Source: Stramenopiles sp. TOSAG23-3 (Eukaryota > Sar). From it: DNA of 10,869 bases. The notes under the pieces are model-generated. The model did not search any database. It worked only from the letters and a program-made list of their open reading frames with translations, and had not been told where the DNA came from. The stretch covers positions 1 to 10,869 of the forward strand of contig LT642647.1 in the NCBI GenBank assembly GCA_900128585.1, in the 5' to 3' direction. Made by a program: the position numbers and the translations under genes. Each line of letters starts with the position of its first letter. Positions within the stretch are counted from its first letter, which is position 1. Shown here piece by piece: positions 1 to 7,085 of the stretch.

Positions 1-2553
1 AGCAACCAAAGAAGGGTGAGTCGCCAATCTGCGGCGCGTGCTGCCCGTGCTTTGAACCGCCGGACAAACAGCGCCTTGAGCACAACAACGAGGGGGGGGT
101 CTTCTGCGCTTAGGCGTAAAAATAACAAGCGGAAAGCGTCAACTAGTGGGTCTTCTGCTCGTTCTGCGCGTGTATTGCGCCGCCGTACGAACAGTAGCAC
201 TCTCATTGCCGAGGGGGGCGATCGTGCTGGGGGTGCATCGCGCAGCCGTAAAACAAATAGTGTTGTACGAAGGGGCGGGGGCAATGCTTCCCTTCCGATG
301 TTGACTGAGAACGGGGTAGGGATTATTAGGAATGGAAGCATCAGTAGAGGAGGGGTGACTGTGCAAGTACTGGCAATATACAGGTACCTGATCGACAACA
401 GCTTTCCCGCGCGTACAAATTTCAACCATGTGCGAAATTCTGGGCTTCTTTTTGCATACGATGTCGTTCTCAGTGATGGAATATTCAAAACAAAGTGTTT
501 GCTAGACCCATCCCAGAACAGCATCGTCAATGTTGGAGAGCTGCGGAAACTATCAATCGTCAATGTCTCCCAAGCGGAAGGTTTCATCGACGAACTTACG
601 CTTGGGTCTGAGGAGCAAAGTAAAATTATGCAGATCGATGTTTTGAATAACTCAATTGACTTTCCCGTGAAACGGAGCGAGGGTCAGCTAAGATATGGCC
701 CGGAGGGGGGAAATGCGCGTGTTCGGTCAACGATACCCCTGGTAAAAGGTCAAATGTTTTACCTCCCTTTCGGGAACGAAGACTGCATGGATTTGGCTTG
801 CGAACATTTGAGCGAGATCCCCGAAGCGTACAAAGATTCGCCGTGGAGCAACGAAGATAAGACCGAGATCGACGGGGATCAGGCCGTATCGCTGGATTGT
901 CTCTCGTTGGCGAACGTCATCGCGTTCGTTTCGAAAGGCAGCCTGCCAGGGGCGATCAACCCCCCACCCCCGCTGGTTGGTCGCATAGTGGCAAAGACAC
1001 GCCTGCTGCAATTGAAAACGACTCATAAAAAATGTCCGTACTATTTTATGGTCGATATCTTTGACGAGTCACTCTCAAACCCCCTCAGGGTTGTGTTTTG
1101 GGAAACGCTGTGCCCTCGCTTTTTCAATGTTTTGCGCCCTGGGCAAATTTTACGCATTAAGGGGTACAGTTATGGAAAAGACCGCGATGGAAATTTAGAG
1201 TTCAAATTAAACCCCGGCAAGCGCAACCTGCGTGTGGACATATTGAACTCAGGGCATTTTCAGCCATTTTTGGCATCATCGCAAGAGAGCAGGAGGGCCA
1301 TTTGTACACGGCTCCCGGGCGTGAATTACGCGTTCAAGCAAACTAAGGACATCGTTGTAATGGAAAGACAGCCAAGCGTTGGCGCGAACATTTTTGATTT
1401 AGCAGGAATCGTGTCGTATGTTGGCCCAGTCACCAGAGTTCGGGCGCTGGGTGCTGAGCGTAGAGGTGGGACAGACGAAGAAAACTCCCGTTTTGAACTG
1501 TACAGCGTCGGAGAGAATTCAAATGTCTCCGGACTTAAGGATTTTTCGCAGGATGCAAGGATGAGCGAGCGGCGGTGGATAAAAGTTCGAGATGGGTCCT
1601 CGGGTGTAGATTTGGTCATTTTGGTGTACACAAATTCCCAATCCTACGAATTTTCCAAAATCCAAGCTGGCAAGTTTATGGCATTCACGAACTTGAGGTT
1701 ACAAACGTCTAGCAGGGTTTACCGGTCCTTTGAGCCCCGTTCCATTTGGGCCGTTAGCACGTGGAAAACGCGTTACGTCGACGAAGGGGGCATCGGAGAT
1801 AAAAAGCCGGCTAGCCGTGTGCCAAGCACTACGGAAGAAATCTGTGGGTCCCCTTATGTTCGAGCAGTTCGGACATGGTGGGCAGCAACGAAGCAGGTTT
1901 ACACGGTCTCAAATGGCCGCCTCATTGGCCCAGAAGAGGCACTGTACATCCCTAGCCGTTTGCGCCCGTCAGCCCTCAGTGAGTATTCGGCGTCAGCCGA
2001 AAATAGCATCAACAACTCGTCCCAAAATGGTAGGCAAGTCTATGCCCCTATTGTACGTTTCCGAGACATTGGCACAATCTTGAAATCGTTGCATTGGTCT
2101 GAGTCGCGCCTGCTGACAATCCAGGCGGTCTTTGTATCTCTTTCTGTTGCCAAGTTATCGACAGGCGAGGTAAGTAGTGACAATATGGTTCTAAATGTAT
2201 CTGATGTAAACCCAGGAAGATCTAGCGCGTTAGATATCAGATACAACGCCAACGACGATACATGTGGCATTCCATTTTTGCCGTTTGGCTTGGAGAAGAG
2301 GCACCGAAGTGGTGAACTTCCAGATTTTCTTGCCGGTATGATTGCACCTTTTTGCTCACGGGGGGTGTTGTCACAAGCTTGTTGCGTCGCGCTAGGGAAA
2401 ATGAGTAACGGTGTTAGTGCTCAAACTGCCTTGGGAAAAATTTCCAAAGATTTGAAAGGGAAGCGGTTACTGCTGCATGTGGTAGCGGAGGGGGTGAATA
2501 GAGAATCGATCTACCTGGAATCTGCATTTGTCCCTCCGGCAGTTTCATTGTAA
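1..2553 (+). CDS. RADX-like RPA1-related OB-fold ssDNA-binding protein (5' end open)
   Basis: Likely a homologue of RADX, the RPA1-related single-stranded-DNA-binding protein that in animals acts at stalled replication forks and limits RAD51. The frame is open to the window edge; the first in-frame ATG is at 298, so either the start lies outside the window or translation begins there. Numbering codons from position 16, residues 1-90 are basic and repetitive. About 113-220 look like a first OB fold (core VLAIYRYLID, then YDVVLSDG). About 320-410 are the best match, an OB fold with LVGRIVAKTR and the VVFWETLCP stretch typical of RADX. About 459-575 are a third OB fold (GIVSYVGPV, then WIKVRDGSSG). 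The linker IPLVKGQMFYLPFGNED also resembles RADX. The roughly 845 visible codons are close to the length I recall for animal RADX. No intron is visible. A more general RPA1-family protein is the alternative. Assignment is from remembered motifs, not a search. Confidence 0.78.
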   Translation, partial: SNQRRVSRQSAARAARALNRRTNSALSTTTRGGSSALRRKNNKRKASTSGSSARSARVLRRRTNSSTLIAEGGDRAGGASRSRKTNSVVRRGGGNASLPMLTENGVGIIRNGSISRGGVTVQVLAIYRYLIDNSFPARTNFNHVRNSGLLFAYDVVLSDGIFKTKCLLDPSQNSIVNVGELRKLSIVNVSQAEGFIDELTLGSEEQSKIMQIDVLNNSIDFPVKRSEGQLRYGPEGGNARVRSTIPLVKGQMFYLPFGNEDCMDLACEHLSEIPEAYKDSPWSNEDKTEIDGDQAVSLDCLSLANVIAFVSKGSLPGAINPPPPLVGRIVAKTRLLQLKTTHKKCPYYFMVDIFDESLSNPLRVVFWETLCPRFFNVLRPGQILRIKGYSYGKDRDGNLEFKLNPGKRNLRVDILNSGHFQPFLASSQESRRAICTRLPGVNYAFKQTKDIVVMERQPSVGANIFDLAGIVSYVGPVTRVRALGAERRGGTDEENSRFELYSVGENSNVSGLKDFSQDARMSERRWIKVRDGSSGVDLVILVYTNSQSYEFSKIQAGKFMAFTNLRLQTSSRVYRSFEPRSIWAVSTWKTRYVDEGGIGDKKPASRVPSTTEEICGSPYVRAVRTWWAATKQVYTVSNGRLIGPEEALYIPSRLRPSALSEYSASAENSINNSSQNGRQVYAPIVRFRDIGTILKSLHWSESRLLTIQAVFVSLSVAKLSTGEVSSDNMVLNVSDVNPGRSSALDIRYNANDDTCGIPFLPFGLEKRHRSGELPDFLAGMIAPFCSRGVLSQACCVALGKMSNGVSAQTALGKISKDLKGKRLLLHVVAEGVNRESIYLESAFVPPAVSL

Positions 2554-2921
2554 ATGATGATACGACTGAGATTTTTGTGTGTACTTGGTTCGGGTTCAGT
2601 GTTGAGAAGCAAGGTTAGAGTGATTTTACAACTAAATATGTAATACTACGAGGTAAGCCCGTAAAAGTAAAGATCTTAAGAGTCTTACCAGTACCGTGTA
2701 ATAATAGTCAAACGAGACTCATAAGCACATCTCTTCCCGACAACCCAAACACCTTCTGAGATGTTCTCGACGACTCTCGTCTTACGTCCTATAGTAAACC
2801 TTTCGGCTTTGGAAGAAGCCTGGTTGAAACCAGCTTAAATTTTCTTCTCCCAACGCGTCATAAAAAATCCCTGCAAGACGTTACAATATGGTCCGTTTCC
2901 AATTCATGGAAAATAAACCGT
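2554..2921. other. Convergent 3' spacer between the RADX-like gene and selenoprotein K
   Basis: Holds both 3' untranslated regions. The part nearer selenoprotein K contains the SECIS element. From 2554 to about 2777 there is no further gene; a few short inverted words (for example around AAGATCTTAAGAGTCTT near 2671) are too weak to call a terminator. No canonical AATAAA signal was seen on the + strand just past the RADX-like stop codon. Confidence 0.7.
2778..2880 (-). promoter_or_regulatory. SECIS element (type II) in the selenoprotein K 3' UTR
   Basis: A stem-loop directing selenocysteine insertion at the upstream UGA. On the minus strand the conserved ATGA is at 2861-2858 and its partner GA at 2804-2803, forming the non-Watson-Crick quartet. 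Helix II runs from 2857-2844 against 2805-2818: a continuous run of ten pairs (one G-T) ending at G2844-C2818, then one G-A mismatch and two more pairs below it. The apical side begins with AAAA at 2843-2840, supplying the conserved unpaired AA. An extra mini-stem, CTGG (2833-2830) with CCAG (2823-2820), sits above, which makes it type II. A basal helix pairs CGTCTT (2880-2875) with AAGACG (2783-2778). All key features are in the right order and spacing; folding was done by eye. Confidence 0.92.
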
Positions 2922-3221
2922 TTAACTACCTCAGCCTCCAGCTGCCGGGGGGGCAACTCTGCCTATACGGCGTGTTCCGGAATCTGGAAAACCTCTCGGT
3001 TTAGGACTGCCGCCGCCGCCGCCAGGGCCCCCACCTCCACCGGGTCTTCTTCGTTGTTGAATCCTCCCACCACGGCTAGCACTACTTTTAGCACCCCCAA
3101 ACATAGTTGAAAAGAAGAGCCCAAAAAAGTTAATTATCGCCCAAAATATTTCGGAGAAAATTGACAAACGAAACAAGGACTGCTTCTTCTGAACTGACCC
3201 ACTACTGTTTATGTACACCAT
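2922..3221 (-). CDS. SELENOK: Selenoprotein K (UGA at 2931-2933 read as selenocysteine)
   Basis: Selenoprotein K is a small single-pass ER membrane protein; in animals it works with p97/VCP and Derlins in ER-associated degradation and with a DHHC palmitoyltransferase. The protein starts MVYI, has a membrane segment at about residues 18-42 (IFSEIFWAIINFFGLFF), then a Gly/Pro/Arg-rich cytosolic tail ending RRIGRVAPPAAGG. This order and the C-terminal GTRRIGR...AGG-Sec-G pattern are diagnostic of the family. A standard reading stops at the TGA at 2931-2933. Reading it as Sec adds Gly and Ser, then TAA at 2922-2924, giving 99 residues (Sec97), close to the roughly 94 of animal SelK. A SECIS element lies about 70 nt downstream. 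The ATG at 3219-3221 gives the canonical N-terminus. A TATAAAAA box is about 100 bp upstream. The gene is convergent with the RADX-like gene and divergent from the LRR gene. Confidence 0.95.
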
Positions 3222-3317
3222 GGTGTCAGAAATAGAAATAGGAAAAATCTCCCAAAGGCAATCCAGACTGTTGTTTTCCTTACTTTTCCCTGTGAACTAT
3301 TCGTACGTATGTGACTT

Positions 3318-3325
3318 TTTTTATA
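3318..3325 (-). promoter_or_regulatory. Putative TATA box of selenoprotein K
   Basis: On the minus strand this reads TATAAAAA, followed by more A residues. It lies about 97 bp upstream of the selenoprotein K ATG, which would leave a leader of roughly 60-70 nt if transcription starts about 30 bp downstream. Such words occur by chance in AT-rich spacers, so this is a positional inference. Confidence 0.4.
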
Positions 3326-3690
3326 CTCTGTCCGCTATGGATCGTGAATTATAAAGACTTCCTCTTATTTGTAGAATATAAGTAACAAATTAACTGACAA
3401 ATGCAATCACAAAAATTCATGAAATGATGATGATGTGAAGAAGTATTATACCAACCGTATAGTGTGAGAAGAGAAGGAGGAGAGTGATTTTGTTTGTTGT
3501 TTATTCTTAATTAATCTTAATTTATTCCAATAATCGCTTTGTTGTTGTTGTTCTCTTTGTTTTGTTAAAAATATAATTTAAATTATATAGTCTAATATTA
3601 CATGCTTCGTGGCTTCAATAATAATTGCCAAAAAACAGCTTTCTTTATTAGTACGGTGCAGATTCCTAGAGCTGGTAAAGGAATTTAAAC

Positions 3691-3739
3691 CAGGTATTAA
3701 TACAGGCACGATACCAGGTACCGTACAGGTATTAATACC
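3691..3739. repeat. Two copies of CAGGTATTAATAC flanking a GGTACC palindrome
   Basis: Identical 13-base copies of CAGGTATTAATAC occur at 3691-3703 and 3726-3738. The second extends to a perfect 12-base palindrome, GGTATTAATACC (3728-3739). Between them lies the palindrome GGTACC (3717-3722). Paired palindromes in a divergent promoter region could be transcription-factor sites or simple local duplication. The repeat is directly visible; function is not. Confidence 0.6.
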
Positions 3740-3747
3740 GTAGTAAG

Positions 3748-3858
3748 CAAATAAAAAAAGAAGCAGCAAGCAAGAGGAGGGAGAAAAATAATAAAATAAG
3801 AAAATACGGAAGAAAAAAAAAGGAGACACGAAGACACAGTGAAGAAGAATAAGCAAAG
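3748..3858 (+). repeat. Purine-rich (GA/A-rich) low-complexity tract
   Basis: About 110 bases that are overwhelmingly A and G on the + strand, with runs such as AAGAAAAAAAAAGGAG, placed upstream of the LRR gene's TATA-like box. Long purine tracts can exclude nucleosomes or form triplex DNA; here they also generate spurious open frames. Confidence 0.6.
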
Positions 3859-3864
3859 TTTTAT

Positions 3865-3888
3865 GTGAGTGAGTGAGTGAGCGAGCGA
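3865..3888 (+). repeat. GTGA/GCGA tetranucleotide microsatellite
   Basis: Four GTGA units followed by two GCGA-type units, a degenerate tetranucleotide repeat of 24 bases. It ends about 16 bp before the TATA-like box of the LRR gene, so length variation could alter promoter spacing. Confidence 0.75.
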
Positions 3889-3903
3889 AGAATATACGGA
3901 ACA

Positions 3904-3910
3904 TATAAAA
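3904..3910 (+). promoter_or_regulatory. Putative TATA box of the LRR gene
   Basis: TATAAAA, about 130 bp before the ATG at 4040. A start site about 25-30 bp downstream would fall near 3930-3940, close to or just after the upstream ATG at 3928, so the short upstream ORF may or may not be in the transcript. Confidence 0.45.
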
Positions 3911-3927
3911 ACTAGCGGCGATTAACC

Positions 3928-3972
3928 ATGAACGAGAGATCCTACGGACGGTATTTGATCGAAAAAGACTAG
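3928..3972 (+). CDS. Possible 14-codon upstream ORF before the LRR gene
   Basis: ATG at 3928 opens a 14-residue frame (MNERSYGRYLIEKD) ending in TAG at 3970-3972, 67 nt before the LRR start and in a different frame. It has A at -3 and so reasonable start context. It could lower translation of the main frame if the mRNA begins upstream of 3928; the TATA position makes that uncertain. It resembles no known peptide. Confidence 0.2.
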   Translation: MNERSYGRYLIEKD

Positions 3973-4039
3973 CGTGAAAGCACTGTATTTACTATTCGTG
4001 GAACCATCGCCATTCTGCTTTCGTACATATAGTCATAAA

Positions 4040-4759
4040 ATGCAAGCAACAAGTCGTGTTACTCGTACAGTTTTATTGCTGGGTATCATACTAGTCGGAG
4101 CTGATGGCGCTCGTTTGGGTAGGATTGTCGAAGGGATTGCTAAGTCGAGGAAAGATTTTACCTTTATATCTATGATTAACCATGGGATCGTGGACGATGG
4201 CGCAATAAAATTAGCAAATGCGCTGAAAAATAATAATGTTGTAGAAAGAATTGATTTGAGAGGAAATAATATTGGGGACGAGGGAGCCCTAGCATTCGCA
4301 GAAGCATTGAAAGTAAACAGAAAATTGAGATCCTTAAACTTACAAGACAATGACATTGGAGACGAGGGAGCGAAAGCGATAATTCATGTTATGCAGGAGA
4401 ACAGGGTATTGAATGAACTGCATCTCTATGGAAACCCCAGGGTACACATCGATTACTTGTACGCGGCAGAATATTGTGGCCATAACGAGGATAGTTGTCG
4501 TGACCTGCATACATGGTCTCGAGAAAAACTAGGTACTAAAAGCCATGATCATCACCATGTTTTTTTTGTACCAAAGGACGAAACGTTGATGGACGCATAT
4601 CTCCAAAAGCACAGCCACGATCAGGACAAACATGATGTGTTGGGACACATAGAGAACGAAAGACCAGCTGAGCATGTACTTGACGATAGCATTCCAATCC
4701 CACAGTTGTTCGGTAAACACAGCGGGATCGACACAACCACCGGCAATTGGGAGTTGTAA
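4040..4759 (+). CDS. Secreted RNase-inhibitor-type leucine-rich repeat protein with His-rich tail
   Basis: A 239-residue protein of unknown specific function. The ATG at 4040 (A at -3) is the best start because the only in-frame upstream start-like codon (3974) is GTG. Residues 1-24 form a signal peptide: positive start, hydrophobic VLLLGIILVGA, plausible cleavage near ADGA/RL. Residues about 41-133 hold three full 28-residue LRR units plus a partial fourth, of the NLR/ribonuclease-inhibitor class (LDLRGNNIGDEGA-like pattern: IDLRGNNIGDEGALAF, then LNLQDNDIGDEGAKAI, then LHLYGNP). The second and third units also repeat at DNA level around GGGGACGAGGGAGC and GGAGACGAGGGAGC. Residues 134-239 have two cysteines (146, 153) that may pair, and a His/Asp-rich part (DHHH at 170-173; HSHDQDKHD at 191-199) that could bind metal. 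There is no second membrane segment and no KDEL-type signal. LRRs mediate protein binding; partner unknown. Confidence 0.85.
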   Translation: MQATSRVTRTVLLLGIILVGADGARLGRIVEGIAKSRKDFTFISMINHGIVDDGAIKLANALKNNNVVERIDLRGNNIGDEGALAFAEALKVNRKLRSLNLQDNDIGDEGAKAIIHVMQENRVLNELHLYGNPRVHIDYLYAAEYCGHNEDSCRDLHTWSREKLGTKSHDHHHVFFVPKDETLMDAYLQKHSHDQDKHDVLGHIENERPAEHVLDDSIPIPQLFGKHSGIDTTTGNWEL

Positions 4760-5113
4760 CCCTCCGCAGAAGAATCTTAAGAATTATTATTTTTAAAAAA
4801 CAACAAGAAAATTGGCTGTTATTTATAAGTATAATTAAATTAAGCTTCCTCATACCCTAAACCTAACTTGGTTCTGTAATTTTGTTTCAACAATTTAATT
4901 CCTTTTGTCCGGTAACGGCCTCATCCGATATCTCACTCAGAGATAACTCAATCCTTGTATGATACCATCTTCCAAGCAGCCGCCGTTGGGATCTCGTCCT
5001 GCTGTCACGCTATTATTATTATTTTTACCCGAGCATGGACACGCGTAGCTCTCATAGTACTTTGTATGTTTGTCGCAGAGCAAAAAATATTTTAGTTTAA
5101 ATTATACGAAATT
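4760..5113. other. Convergent 3' spacer between the LRR and ILEI-domain genes
   Basis: A 354-bp region that should hold both 3' untranslated regions. It is AT-rich, with a small hairpin (TATCTC at 4929-4934, GAGATA at 4940-4945, five-base loop) and an (ATT)n run near 5010-5025. No gene, SECIS-like structure or other RNA was recognised. Confidence 0.6.
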
Positions 5114-7085
5114 CTATCGAATATGTTTTGCCATACCATGACTAGCCCTCGCTGCTGCAATGACAGTCTGGCTTGGATGCTGACGAAGGCGTAATTTTCC
5201 TCGCCCCTTGTTGGTATTTGAAGCAGCGGATATTGACGCTGATCTATTTGGCTTAACTAGACTAGGAAATAGCTCAGATCGTTCTTTTCCGTTGTTTGCT
5301 GTGGATTTTGAGGCAGGTTCCCCATTGAGAAGAGACGGCATGGACCGATACTGTTTTTCAATCTTTTTCCGGTAGCTGCCAAAACTCCCCGACCTATTGT
5401 TGAAGGTCTTGACGCGAGATTTATGATGCTTCCCATACCGTGACCTTTTGCTGAGAGCACTGCCGGATTCAGTACCGGACTCCGACTTCGATTCCATCCT
5501 AGATCCTTTCAAAACTATTCCTTTTCCGCGGCCATCGCGACACTTGCCAATTGTTGACGGAAACATGGCCTTTCGTTCGCTCAAAGCTGCTGCAATAGCA
5601 TCCAAAGCCGATCGTTTCGTGCATTCTTTTGATTCTGACATATTTAAGTCATCATATATCTTCTGGGAGGAAGCGCTACTGGTGGTATAGTTTGGTCTCT
5701 TCCGTTTTGGCTTTTTACTTGCAAACGGCGCACTCTGTGCCTTGTGTGCGCTCTTCATATTGGTGCCTGAGATTTCCATGAGTGGTAGCTGGGCATTTGA
5801 AGCTGGTTTTCCGCGGTATTCTGGGATGTAAGAAACGCTTTGGCCCCCATTATCCAGTCCATCCAAATGGGCTGCTTCTGCGGAGGGCAACCACGAATGT
5901 CCACCGTATTGCTTGGACCTGATGCTAGTGAAACTCTGAACAATAGTAGCTGGGCCCTGGAAACGAGAGGTCGACCGTTGTATATTTCGTGGCTCGCCTT
6001 TTATCCCACAGAATGCCCAGGAACCACCAAAACCAGGCCTAAACGAGCGCGCCCCTAGTAGCTGTAGGGCCCGGATGCATTCCCCGCAGACATGCGCGGT
6101 CGCATCCGTCCGAACTGCAATCAGAACTATGACCCCAAGGGGCAAGTTATGGATATACCTCGCCATTTTTAACGAAGCCGCGTCATTGTCGTGTGTATTG
6201 AACGATTGGACATCGCTTACTTCTAGCGTCAGTGGTTTGACTATCACCACGTTAAACCCCCGGGCATTTAAGCTATGGTTTACGTTGTTGATATAAATTT
6301 TTGCGGAATCACCATCGTGCATCCCTGCCGACACAACACGTGCGACCATGACTTGTGGGGGCGATGACTCCGACGTTACCTTTGTAGTCTTTTCGATTTT
6401 TTCTAATAAATGTTTTACTTTTGACGAACGACGCGGCGGGGTCAACGTGTCTATTTTATTTTCTCTTTTCAGGCGTGCCGAATCTTGCACAGGGGGCCGT
6501 TGTATTTCAGTATTGCGGTCTATGGCCGTTTCCTTTGTTTCCTCTGACGTTATAACTGTCATGGGCTCGGCTTGACAGCTTGCTGCTGTTTCGCCAGTTT
6601 TCTTTTGACCACTTTCTGACGGCCCGTTGTCTGCAATGCGTTTGGCGCTGGATATGAATACAAATGAAGACTTTTCACTAGCGCGCCTCCTCAATTCGTC
6701 GTTCGCCTTGAAAAAAACTGGTGATTGTCCCGTCTATGTCAATCTTATTGTGAGATTTTCGCATGGCGGCTTCTGCTAATTTTGCACCGCGGTGAATAAT
6801 ATCGTCTTGGCCTCTAGTCCAAGGCCGTATGTGCCTGCTACTTGATCCACTGACTGGGGAAAATTGTGGAGCATATTTGATGAGCATTGCTGTCGGGTCA
6901 CGTTTCGGATTCAGCGGTGGGGGGGAGGCATGTTTTTTTTCAATGGACTTGGTTCTGTCTTTGGTGCATTTTTTATTATTCTTTTTTACGCGCACTGGAG
7001 GCACGTAAAAATCATGATCTTCTTCCCCCCACCCGCCAGTGAATTCACTCCACCCACTTTCTAATACCAAGGCGTCCGCGTCCAT
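5114..7085 (-). CDS. ILEI/FAM3-type domain protein with nuclear-localisation features; frame broken once
   Basis: Best read as one gene of about 656 codons in two frames: 7085 down to about 6717, then about 6711 down to TAG at 5114-5116. The first frame alone stops at 6678-6680; the second has no ATG near its beginning and overlaps it, so deleting one T of a T7 run joins them. In the joined numbering, residues 1-117 are disordered and basic. DGTITSFF (116-123) resembles a PCNA-binding PIP box. About 248-364 form an ILEI domain (as in FAM3 cytokines, CEMIP and the POMGNT1 stem): INNVNHSLNARGFNVVIV, FNTHDNDAASLKMARYI, GVIVLIAVRTD, ALQLLGARSF and the closing GSWAFCGIKG. The remainder is Ser/Lys/Arg-rich with an NLS, KKPKRKRP (457-464). 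No signal peptide or membrane helix is seen, unlike most ILEI proteins. Function unknown. A short intron across the break is an alternative to a frameshift. Confidence 0.75.
6711..6717 (-). other. Frame break at a T7 homopolymer in the ILEI-domain gene
   Basis: On the minus strand seven T residues precede CAAGG. Read with all seven, the 5' frame gives SFFQGERRIEEAR and stops at 6678-6680. Dropping one T gives SFFKANDELRRR and runs on through the ILEI domain. The downstream frame is open only back to a TAG at 6734-6736, so any switch must occur between there and 6678. A homopolymer indel (sequencing/assembly or allelic) is the simplest explanation; a +1 programmed shift or a spliced intron is possible. 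Which applies cannot be settled from this sequence alone. Confidence 0.7.

Larger units (their letters stand above)
3222..4039. other. Divergent upstream region shared by selenoprotein K (-) and the LRR gene (+)
   Basis: AT-rich, without a supportable protein gene apart from a 14-codon upstream ORF. It contains a TATA-like box for each flanking gene (3318-3325 on -, 3904-3910 on +), a GGTATTAATACC-type repeat pair, a long purine-rich tract (about 3748-3858), and a GTGA microsatellite (3865-3888). Apparent reading frames on the minus strand here come from this low-complexity sequence. Confidence 0.65.

Noticed and set aside
13-21. AGGGTGAGTC near the window start looks like a 5' splice donor.
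   Set aside because: The frame runs on uninterrupted through it into the RADX-like protein, and the repeated R-R-x-T-N-S motif begins directly after it, so coding is the better reading; without upstream sequence it cannot be tested.
1730-2083. A 117-codon + strand frame inside the RADX-like gene.
   Set aside because: It is a shadow in another frame of a gene with clear OB-fold motifs; its product has no recognisable domain.
3578-3904. A 108-codon minus-strand frame upstream of the LRR gene, hydrophobic and Phe/Leu-rich.
   Set aside because: It is the reverse of a purine-rich tract and a GTGA microsatellite, so its hydrophobicity is a composition artefact.
4852-4868. ACCCTAAACCTAAC resembles a plant/algal telomere repeat (CCCTAAA).
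   Set aside because: Barely two imperfect units in a convergent spacer; too short to be a telomeric tract.
5448-6575. Several + strand frames of 70-80 codons opposite the ILEI-domain gene.
   Set aside because: They lie antisense to a long frame with a recognisable domain and have no motifs of their own.
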